Shown here in pieces: positions 1 to 4,680 of a stretch of DNA of 5,521 bases. The notes under the pieces are model-generated. The model had not been told where the DNA came from and made no database searches. It saw only the letters and a list, made by a program, of their open reading frames with translations. How positions within the stretch are numbered: the stretch's first letter is position 1; each line of letters starts with the position of its first letter. A program made the position numbers and the translations under genes. Where the stretch lies: assembly GCA_017475845.1 (NCBI GenBank), contig JAFVEU010000177.1, positions 1 to 5,521 of the forward strand, written 5' to 3'. Source of the stretch: Lachnospiraceae bacterium (lineage in GTDB: Bacteria > Bacillota > Clostridia > Lachnospirales > Lachnospiraceae).

Positions 1-696
1 CTCGAAGGAAAGGTCCGTGTTTTCCATGCGGCAGTTAACAAGCTTTAAGTCCCTGCAGTAGCAAAGGGGCTGGGTACCGCTTATAAGGCAGTTCTCAAAG
101 GTCACGTTTTCGCAGTACCAGGCCAGATATTCCCCCTTTACGATACTGTTTTTCACCACTACGTTTGACGCATGCCAGAAGGCATCCTTTGTGTCAAATT
201 CACAGTCGACGAAAACGGAATTGCTGATGTACTGGAAGGAATATTTGCCTTTAAGCTTCACGTTATTGAAATCCAGCCGTTCCGAACGCATCATGAAATA
301 CTCGCTTTCTGCGCTGCTGTCTTCCATTCTGACATCATGGTTGAACCAGCCGAATTCCGGAGAGATGATGTCACAGTTTTTTATCTCCACATCCCGGCAC
401 TCCCTTAAAGCCTTGATGCCGTGAAGCTCCGTATCGCTGATACGTATATTGTCGGAATACCAGAGGGCTGCACGGCAGGTGTCTGTCATACGGCTTCCGG
501 AAACAGTGAGATCGCTGTCATGCCAGAAGGGGTATCTGAGATTAAAAAAGGAATCCCTGACAACAATGCCGCTGCTCTCTTTCAGGGCGCTCTCCCCGTC
601 CAGAGGTCCGTCAAAGCGGCAGTTTTCCACCAGAACATCCCTGCTTCCATATAAAGCTCTCTCTTCGTCAAACTGCTTATCCTTGTATTCTGTCAT
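1..696 (-). CDS. DUF3737 family protein, right-handed beta-helix fold (C-terminus cut by window edge)
   Basis: An open frame of 232 codons runs without a stop from an ATG at 694-696 to the left window edge. The visible protein consists of about eleven degenerate rungs of roughly 19 residues. Each has a beta strand of the type V-x-V-x-N-S/C followed by an aromatic cluster: FWH at 57-59 and again at 173-175, LWY at 78-80, GWF at 116-118, AWY at 192-194. This is the stacked-rung pattern of a parallel beta-helix and matches DUF3737 as I know it. The family is usually about 280 residues, so some 50 are probably missing. No signal peptide or membrane segment is visible, so it is probably cytoplasmic. 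An AAGG-type ribosome binding site lies just upstream of the ATG. It follows ruvB after a 67-base gap. Its biochemical function is unknown; similar folds occur in carbohydrate-active and pentapeptide-like proteins, but I see no catalytic signature. Confidence 0.85.
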   Translation of the reverse strand, partial: MTEYKDKQFDEERALYGSRDVLVENCRFDGPLDGESALKESSGIVVRDSFFNLRYPFWHDSDLTVSGSRMTDTCRAALWYSDNIRISDTELHGIKALRECRDVEIKNCDIISPEFGWFNHDVRMEDSSAESEYFMMRSERLDFNNVKLKGKYSFQYISNSVFVDCEFDTKDAFWHASNVVVKNSIVKGEYLAWYCENVTFENCLISGTQPLCYCRDLKLVNCRMENTDLSFE

Positions 697-715
697 TTTA
701 ATACCTTATCCTTGC

Positions 716-731
716 AGGCTCTTGAGAGCCT
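716..731 (-). promoter_or_regulatory. Small hairpin in the leader of the DUF3737 gene
   Basis: AGGCTC-TTGA-GAGCCT forms a 6-bp stem with a 4-base loop. It lies between the ruvB stop and the DUF3737 start, about 20 bases before that ATG. No T-run follows on the minus strand, so it does not look like an intrinsic terminator. It may be an RNA-processing or translation-modulating structure, or simply chance. The 67-base gap shows no convincing sigma-A promoter. Confidence 0.3.
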
Positions 732-763
732 CACCATTAAAGTACACCTTGTTTTAGAGCATT

Positions 764-1756
764 CTACAATCCGAGTCCCAAATGGGTGTAGGCCATATCG
801 GTCACAACTCTTCCCCTGGGAGTACGCATGATAAAGCCGTTCTTTAAGAGATAGGGCTCGTAGACATCCTCAATGGTGCCGGTATCCTCCCCGATGGCCG
901 CGGCAAGGGTATCAAGTCCCACAGGTCCCCCTTTGAATTTCTCTATCATTATGGTAAGGATATTCCTGTCCAGATTATCGAGACCGTACTTATCCACCTC
1001 CATAAGATCCAGGGCGGTATTTGCAATGTCCGGTGTTATCTTACCGTCAGCCTTTACTTCCGCAAAATCCCTGACTCTCTTTAAGAGGCGGTTAGCGATC
1101 CTTGGAGTCCCCCGGGATCTCCTTGCTATCTCCGATGCGGCATCCCCTTCTATCTGAACCTTCAGCCTCTTCGCAGAATTTCCGATTATGGTGGAAAGAT
1201 CCTCTACGGAGTAGAATTCCATGTGGTTGATTACTCCGAAACGGTCCCGTAATGGAGCGGATAAGAGTCCCGCCCTGGTAGTGGCCCCGATAAGGGTGAA
1301 CCGGGGAAGGGAAAGCCTTATGGACTTGGCCGCAGGCCCCTTTCCTATCATTATGTCAATGCAGAAATCCTCCATGGCGGGGTATAGTACCTCCTCCACC
1401 TGCCGGTTCAGCCTGTGGATCTCATCCACAAAGAGGACATCCGAATCCTTTAATCCGTTTAATATGGCGGCCATATCCCCGGGCCGCTCTATGGCAGGGC
1501 CGCTGGTGATCTTCATATTGACCCCCATTTCCTCGGCTATTATCCCCGCAATGGTGGTCTTTCCCAGACCCGGAGGCCCGTAGAACAGCACATGATCCAG
1601 GGGATCCTTTCTCTTTTTAGCCGCGTCGATATAGATCTTAAGGGTCTCCTTGATCTTGTCCTGACCTATGTACTCCTCAAGTGTCTTAGGGCGCAAGGAC
1701 CCCTCGATCCTTATATCCTCTTCCGTAAATTTAGTTTCTATTACTCTTCTTTCCAT
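764..1756 (-). CDS. ruvB: Holliday junction branch migration DNA helicase RuvB
   Basis: RuvB is the AAA+ motor that, loaded by RuvA, drives branch migration of Holliday junctions in the cytoplasm during recombinational repair. The protein is 330 residues, the normal family length. Visible motifs are Walker A GPPGLGKT at 60-67, Walker B with DEIH at 111-114, sensor-1 GATTR at 157-161, the arginine-finger segment LRDRFG at 169-174, and sensor-2 around RGTPRIANRLLKRVRDFA (215-232). A winged-helix DNA-binding domain follows, with GGPVGLDTLA (277-286) and TPRGRVVT (312-319). The ATG at 1754-1756 is the family start and lies 20 bases after the ruvA stop, so the two genes are co-transcribed and probably translationally linked. 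Its ribosome binding site is modest (GAAGG close to the ATG). All key residues are present, so the enzyme should be active. No ruvC is in view. Confidence 0.98.
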   Translation of the reverse strand: MERRVIETKFTEEDIRIEGSLRPKTLEEYIGQDKIKETLKIYIDAAKKRKDPLDHVLFYGPPGLGKTTIAGIIAEEMGVNMKITSGPAIERPGDMAAILNGLKDSDVLFVDEIHRLNRQVEEVLYPAMEDFCIDIMIGKGPAAKSIRLSLPRFTLIGATTRAGLLSAPLRDRFGVINHMEFYSVEDLSTIIGNSAKRLKVQIEGDAASEIARRSRGTPRIANRLLKRVRDFAEVKADGKITPDIANTALDLMEVDKYGLDNLDRNILTIMIEKFKGGPVGLDTLAAAIGEDTGTIEDVYEPYLLKNGFIMRTPRGRVVTDMAYTHLGLGL

Positions 1757-1776
1757 GAGCCTTCAGACCTGTCTGT

Positions 1777-2385
1777 TTATACCATTACTTTCAATGCAGC
1801 TTTCAGCAGGGAATCGGTATCCGCTTCACTCCCCAGGGCAGCGGCAGCTTCCTTCACTGCCCGGAAGGCGTCAGCCGAAGAATAACCGAGAGCCACCAGT
1901 GCTTCCACCGCCTCTTCCCTGGCTCCTTCGGGTGCGGCAGAGACATTATCCGCTGATCCCAAAGCGCTCCTCACCGTATCCTCTGCGCTTATCTTATCCT
2001 TAAGGTCGATTATCACCTTTTCTGCTGTTTTCTTTCCGATGCCGGGGGCCTTTGCTATGGCCTTTGAATCCCCGGATAAAATGGCGAATCTCAGGTCGTC
2101 GGGGGAAAGGCAGGATAATACCGCCAGAGCCCCTTTGGGACCCACACCGCTTACTGTGATAAGGAGCCTGAATATTTCCAGATCGTCGTAGGAAGGAAAG
2201 CCGAAAAGACTTACACCGTCCTCCCTTACGGACATATATGTATATATCTTTACTTCTTCTCCCACGGAAGGCATAAGGGAAGCCGTGGTCTCTGAAACGG
2301 AAACCGTATATCCCACTCCGTTAACATCGATACATACGCGATTTATCCCGAGGTCCGCGATCCTGCCTCTTAAATACTCTATCAT
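1777..2385 (-). CDS. ruvA: Holliday junction branch migration protein RuvA
   Basis: RuvA is the tetrameric junction-binding subunit that holds the four-way junction open and recruits RuvB. The 202-residue product matches the E. coli length (203). It has an N-terminal OB-fold (about 1-62) beginning MIEYLRGRI. It carries the acidic pin as VRED, with E55 and D56 at the E. coli positions. Two helix-hairpin-helix motifs follow, SGVGPK at 79-84 and PGIGKKTAEK at 114-123, then a flexible acidic linker. The C-terminal RuvB-binding domain III includes EEAVEALVALGYSSADA (157-173). An in-frame ATG 14 codons upstream (2427) exists, but the family almost always starts with MI-x-x-L-x-G, so 2385 is chosen. 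The SD signals here are awkward: GGAAGG ends only 2 bases before this ATG and AAAGGAG lies 15 bases away. The gap to the upstream gene is 25 bases. Confidence 0.96.
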   Translation of the reverse strand: MIEYLRGRIADLGINRVCIDVNGVGYTVSVSETTASLMPSVGEEVKIYTYMSVREDGVSLFGFPSYDDLEIFRLLITVSGVGPKGALAVLSCLSPDDLRFAILSGDSKAIAKAPGIGKKTAEKVIIDLKDKISAEDTVRSALGSADNVSAAPEGAREEAVEALVALGYSSADAFRAVKEAAAALGSEADTDSLLKAALKVMV

Positions 2386-2410
2386 ATCCTTCCGGTACCG
2401 CTCCTTTCCA

Positions 2411-2926
2411 TCAGGTGCCCATATCAATAACGTTTCTCCGCCCGATCCTTTTTATGACCATGGCTGCAATAAAAGCGATGCCTGCACCGGTAATGCAGCC
2501 GCTTATCACAAGAGCAGGGAGATATAGTATTATACGGTAATTTTCCACAAGAAACAATGCGACGATGATCTGTCCGATATTATGTGCAATGCCCCCGGCC
2601 ATGCTGACGCCGTAACAGGAAAAGAAGTCCTGTTCCTTTAAGACCACCATGACCGCAAAGCTCAGGGCAGCGCCGCAGAAACTGTAGACAAAGCTGTAGG
2701 GATTTCCAAAGAGGAGCGCCGTAAGGGATATCCTTAATAAATTCACGATAAGAGCATCCCTGCGTCCAAGGGTATAAAGAAGAAATACCACCAGTATGTT
2801 TCCAAGGCCCGCTTTCATTCCCGGAACACCGTAAAACACGGGAATAAGAGCTTCCAGATAAGATAGTATCATGCCGAGAGCCGTCAGGACCGAAAGGAAG
2901 GCCACTCTTTTACCGGGAGACCGCAT
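2411..2926 (-). CDS. Gx transporter family membrane protein (annotated elsewhere as heptaprenyl diphosphate synthase component I)
   Basis: This is a 171-residue, very hydrophobic integral membrane protein with roughly five to six membrane segments (about 8-30, 40-53, 58-76, 80-96, 108-127, 132-158). Motifs typical of Pfam Hpre_diP_synt_I / Gx transporter are SYLEALIP (22-29), PGMKAGLGNI (35-44) and GGIAHNIGQI (111-120). The family is related to ECF-type substrate-binding membrane subunits, and the prenyl-synthase name is probably a misnomer. It is usually paired with a NusG-domain-II gene, as here. I recall this pair from flavin-based extracellular electron transfer loci, so a redox, flavin or quinone role is plausible but unproven. 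The start at 2926 is preferred over a GTG at 2944 because GGAAGGAG lies exactly 6 bases before it. It overlaps the end of the NusG-II gene by 17 bases, which suggests translational coupling. Confidence 0.9.
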   Translation of the reverse strand: MRSPGKRVAFLSVLTALGMILSYLEALIPVFYGVPGMKAGLGNILVVFLLYTLGRRDALIVNLLRISLTALLFGNPYSFVYSFCGAALSFAVMVVLKEQDFFSCYGVSMAGGIAHNIGQIIVALFLVENYRIILYLPALVISGCITGAGIAFIAAMVIKRIGRRNVIDMGT

Positions 2927-3305
2927 CCACTTCTCCTTCCCCACCGCCTTCGATGCTTACAACAACCCTGTTCGGAAGACAGACAATGGTTTCGCCTTTA
3001 TAGCGTATCTTCTTCTGATGGACGCAGACCTTATCGGGACAGTCCGCCTCCGTAATATCCGCATATCCGTCCTTTATCACCAAAAGGTTATCAAGCCCCT
3101 TTTCCCCGGGGATAGTAAGCTCTCTGTCTTCATCCAAAGGCAGGACCGCATATCTTTCTCCAGAAACGGTAATAACCACCCATTCTCCTCCCTTATTACC
3201 CGCCAGCATTGGAATGGAGCTCAAAAGGAAAACCACAAGAGAAATGAAGACCGCCGCAGCCGGTACATAAAGATCCGTTTTTCTGAAGCTCAAAACCCTG
3301 TTCAA
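2910..3305 (-). CDS. NusG domain II-containing, membrane-anchored extracytoplasmic protein
   Basis: The 131-residue protein has a short basic N-terminus and one membrane segment (about 13-35). An extracytoplasmic beta domain of the NusG_II type (PF07009) follows. Diagnostic features are ADCPDKVCVHQKKI at 87-100 and IVCLPNRVVVSI at 107-118. The three cysteines C89, C94 and C109 could form a disulfide or ligand site. Despite the domain name it is not a transcription factor: it lacks the NGN domain of NusG and is anchored outside. The start is a TTG at 3303-3305 with AAGAGG at 3315-3320, a 9-base spacer; no ATG is available nearby. No lipobox cysteine follows the membrane segment. It lies directly downstream of the rpsU hairpin and overlaps the Gx transporter gene by 17 bases. 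The family's biochemical role is not established; a partner function with the Gx protein is likely. Confidence 0.88.
   Translation of the reverse strand: MNRVLSFRKTDLYVPAAAVFISLVVFLLSSIPMLAGNKGGEWVVITVSGERYAVLPLDEDRELTIPGEKGLDNLLVIKDGYADITEADCPDKVCVHQKKIRYKGETIVCLPNRVVVSIEGGGEGEVDAVSR
2933..2940 (-). promoter_or_regulatory. Ribosome binding site deciding the Gx transporter start
   Basis: GGAAGGAG on the minus strand lies 6 bases before the ATG at 2924-2926, inside the last codons of the NusG-II gene. It makes this ATG far better than the upstream GTG at 2944, which has only a poor GAAGG-like signal. Its location implies coupled translation of the two genes. Confidence 0.75.
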
Positions 3306-3329
3306 ATCAAGATACCTCTTAAACTACTC

Positions 3330-3353
3330 AAAAGCTCCGGCTTTCGCCGGAGC
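3330..3353 (-). terminator. Intrinsic terminator or attenuator after rpsU
   Basis: A perfect 8-bp GC-rich stem GCTCCGGC / GCCGGAGC (3334-3341 and 3346-3353), with a GAAA tetraloop on the minus strand, starts 9 bases after the rpsU stop codon. It is followed by TTTT (3330-3333) and then GAGTAGTTT. The hairpin is strong and has a stable GNRA loop, but the T-run is short, so termination may be only partial. The NusG-II ribosome binding site begins 9 bases after the T-run, which leaves no room for a separate promoter behind the hairpin. Confidence 0.8.
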
Positions 3354-3362
3354 CTTGGATCA

Positions 3363-3539
3363 TCAATTATATTTACGCTTACGGGCAGCTTCAGACTTTT
3401 TCTTACGTCTTACGCTGGGCTTCTCGTAATGCTCACGCTTACGTATCTCCTGCTGGATACCAGCCTTTGCACAGTTTCTTTTGAAACGGCGCAGAGCACT
3501 GTCAAGAGATTCGTTTTCTTTTACGATAACATTTGACAT
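3363..3539 (-). CDS. rpsU: 30S ribosomal protein S21
   Basis: This is the small basic protein of the 30S platform, near the 3' end of 16S rRNA, involved in translation initiation. The product is 58 residues, normal for Firmicutes. It begins MSNVIVKENESLDSALRRFK and continues with CAKAGIQQEIRKREHYEKPS before a Lys/Arg-rich tail ending KKKSEAARKRKYN; these are all hallmark S21 segments. The frame stays open for 22 codons upstream, to 3605, but that extension is not S21-like and starts at the predicted transcription start, so the ATG at 3537-3539 is used. Upstream are AGGTGG (4-base spacer) and AAGGGAGGT (11-base spacer). Two in-frame TGA codons stand in tandem (3363-3365 and 3360-3362). It has its own strong promoter and a hairpin terminator. 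Confidence 0.97.
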   Translation of the reverse strand: MSNVIVKENESLDSALRRFKRNCAKAGIQQEIRKREHYEKPSVRRKKKSEAARKRKYN

Positions 3540-3589
3540 TTTCCCACCTGACCTCCCTTCAGACCAACAGACTAATGCCTGAATGGGTA

Positions 3590-3608
3590 TTTGTGTATGA
3601 CACACAAA
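3590..3608. promoter_or_regulatory. Operator-like inverted repeat at the rpsU transcription start
   Basis: The + strand reads TTTGTGT-ATGAC-ACACAAA, a perfect 7-bp inverted repeat around a 5-base centre. It covers about -3 to +15 relative to the transcription start predicted from the rpsU -10 box. This is a typical place for a repressor operator, or alternatively a small hairpin at the very 5' end of the mRNA. The half-site resembles Rex (TTGTGA...) and CRP-type sites, but the spacing is one base shorter than usual for both, so I do not assign a regulator. Confidence 0.4.
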
Positions 3609-3611
3609 GGA

Positions 3612-3639
3612 ATTATAGCATAAATCCCTATCCCGTCAA
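3612..3639 (-). promoter_or_regulatory. Sigma-A promoter of rpsU
   Basis: The -35 box is TTGACG (3634-3639), 5 of 6 bases matching consensus. A 16-base spacer separates it from a perfect -10 box TATAAT (3612-3617). The -10 is preceded by TGC, giving an extended -10 element. Transcription should start near 3605, leaving a leader of about 65 bases before the rpsU ATG. Strength fits a ribosomal protein gene. It may also drive the downstream NusG-II, Gx, ruvA and ruvB genes through read-through of the hairpin after rpsU. Confidence 0.85.
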
Positions 3640-3690
3640 GGAGAAATTTAAGACAGGCAGTACAGGGGGACGTTTTTTTGTCTTCGCTTA

Positions 3691-4428
3691 TTATACAATA
3701 GCGGAAAAATTACTGTTGTCAGCTGAGGACTTATCCGAAATACCTTCGGCGTTGTAAACCTTGCTGGTGCTTAATTTGTTGGCAGCAGCATTCTTCATGA
3801 TGCCCGCTCTGGAGGCTGTGGAATCCGCAAAGGATCCTGCCCCGCTGAAGAGGGATTTAACGGAAGTCATATCCGCCGAATAGAACCTGTCCTTGTTGAT
3901 GGAAAGGGTTCCGTCCTTTCCTACCGAGATCCCGACGGAATCCAAAAGTGCCGAATTGGTCTTTGTGTTCTTAAGCATCCTTACCGTTACATCATTTAAT
4001 GAAGACAGGCTCTCCGAAGAACCGTTCTTTACAAGGGAATTATAGCTGTCAACAAAATCGGACACTGCGCTGTAGATCTTGTCATAATCATATTCCGCAT
4101 CCGTCTTGCTGCCGTCGCTTCCTGTCTTCTGGAAGGAGCCCTTCTGGAAGAGAGCCGCTGAAGAAAGCTTGTCCACAGCGGATGAAAGATCCTCTGCCGC
4201 GGATTTTACGGTGTTATAGGCATTTTTCTCTGTGGTGCTTATGGAATTTTTCTCACCTTTTTCAGCCTTCTCCTCCTGGGCATAATATGCTTTATAAAGC
4301 TTATAGGAACTGCCGTTCTTAAGAGCCGCATAGTCACCGAGATAATCATAAAGGCTGGAAGATTTTGTGGAGGAACCCGCTCCGAATAAATATGAAAGGT
4401 CTCCACCGCTATTGATGGTATTTGACAT
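3691..4428 (-). CDS. FliD-C-like protein, putative flagellar-regulon protein
   Basis: The 245-residue protein resembles the C-terminal region of flagellar cap protein FliD (hook-associated protein 2). Segments AVSDFVDSYNSLVKNGSS (121-138), LLDSVGISVGKDGTLSINKDRF (split here as 161-170 and 171-182) and VKSLFSGAGSFADSTASRAGIM (190-211) follow the FliD_C order: FV-x-x-YN, then GI-x-x-x-x-DG-x-L-x-I, then V-x-x-LF. The large outer domains of a normal FliD (about 400-900 residues) are absent. The N-terminus has an LSYLFG motif and a Tyr/Lys-rich helix YKLYKAYYAQ (42-51). About 19% of residues are Ser, and Cys, Trp, Pro and His are entirely absent, as is common in exported flagellar filament proteins. 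No signal peptide is seen. AAGGAG lies 9 bases before the ATG, and a SigD-type promoter lies upstream. It could be a filament-associated accessory protein; its exact function is unknown. Confidence 0.75.
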   Translation of the reverse strand: MSNTINSGGDLSYLFGAGSSTKSSSLYDYLGDYAALKNGSSYKLYKAYYAQEEKAEKGEKNSISTTEKNAYNTVKSAAEDLSSAVDKLSSAALFQKGSFQKTGSDGSKTDAEYDYDKIYSAVSDFVDSYNSLVKNGSSESLSSLNDVTVRMLKNTKTNSALLDSVGISVGKDGTLSINKDRFYSADMTSVKSLFSGAGSFADSTASRAGIMKNAAANKLSTSKVYNAEGISDKSSADNSNFSAIV

Positions 4429-4472
4429 GGTATCACGCTCCTTGTGTTTAATGATTCTTAAGTAAGTTACAA

Positions 4473-4490
4473 TGCCGATTCCCTTCGGCA
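4473..4490 (-). promoter_or_regulatory. Hairpin in the leader of the FliD-like gene
   Basis: TGCCGA (4473-4478) and TCGGCA (4485-4490) form a perfect 6-bp stem with a 6-base loop. It sits inside the roughly 95-base 5' leader predicted from the SigD promoter, about 45 bases before the ATG. No T-run follows on the minus strand. It could be an mRNA stabiliser or a protein-binding site. Confidence 0.35.
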
Positions 4491-4498
4491 GGAAAGAA

Positions 4499-4515
4499 AC
4501 ATAGTTATCCTATGT
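4499..4515 (-). promoter_or_regulatory. Second inverted repeat near the 5' end of the FliD-like leader
   Basis: ACATAG-TTATC-CTATGT (+ strand) is a perfect 6-bp inverted repeat with a 5-base centre. It begins about 8 bases after the predicted SigD transcription start. It is AT-rich and could be a weak RNA stem or an operator-like palindrome. Support is limited to the symmetry. Confidence 0.25.
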
Positions 4516-4530
4516 CTATTTCTATCAAAT

Positions 4531-4557
4531 ATATCGGCAAAAATCAAGTTATGTTTA
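4531..4557 (-). promoter_or_regulatory. Flagellar sigma-28 (SigD/FliA) promoter of the FliD-like gene
   Basis: On the minus strand the sequence reads TAAA (4554-4557), a 15-base spacer, then GCCGATAT (4531-4538). This matches the SigD consensus TAAA-N15-GCCGATAT at every specified position. Transcription should start near 4524, about 95 bases before the ATG at 4428. It places the downstream gene in the late flagellar/motility regulon. No competing sigma-A promoter stands out in the 252-base gap between 4429 and 4680. Confidence 0.85.
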
Positions 4558-4629
4558 CCCCGGGTTTGTTCTATTTTTAATACAATATCAGGATCGATCG
4601 TCCACCGGCTTTTATCCTCGGACATAGGG

Positions 4630-4666
4630 AAAGGGCATCCCCGGTTTAACCCGGGAATGCCCCTTT
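4630..4666 (-). terminator. GC-rich terminator-like hairpin after the unknown gene
   Basis: The arms AAAGGGCATCCCCGG and CCGGGAATGCCCCTTT pair with one mismatch and one bulged base, around a TTTAA-type loop. It begins 14 bases after the TAA stop of the 4681 gene. On the minus strand the stem ends in TTT followed by CCC, so the U-tract is short. It is nearly symmetric and could act on either strand, but only minus-strand genes flank it. It separates the unknown gene from the SigD promoter. Confidence 0.6.
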
Positions 4667-4680
4667 GGAGAAAAAGTGAG

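Noticed and set aside
172..757. Several short plus-strand frames opposite the DUF3737 gene
   Set aside because: They are shadows of the continuous 232-codon minus-strand beta-helix frame and lack ribosome binding sites or family resemblance.
3500..3505. A perfect TTGACA box inside rpsU on the minus strand, as promoter for the downstream operon
   Set aside because: At 16-18 bases downstream there is only an AAAAGA-like sequence, with no acceptable -10 box.
2871..3536. A 221-codon open frame on the plus strand
   Set aside because: It is antisense to three well-supported genes (Gx, NusG-II, rpsU), has no ribosome binding site I can see, and its translation resembles no protein family.
3540..3605. 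A 22-codon N-terminal extension of S21
   Set aside because: S21 homologs begin at the MSNVIVKENE segment; the extension is not conserved in character and begins at the predicted transcription start.
3650..3684. Inverted repeat AAGACA...TGTCTT as a terminator for the FliD-like gene
   Set aside because: The stem is only 6 bp with a 23-base loop and no T-run follows on the minus strand; no convincing terminator for this gene was found.
4239..4436. A 65-codon minus-strand frame overlapping the start of the FliD-like gene
   Set aside because: It is out of frame with a well-supported gene, shares its upstream region and has no recognisable features.
4592..4599. GATCGATC palindrome in the intergenic region
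   Set aside because: It is short, single and common by chance; it is not part of a larger repeat or promoter.
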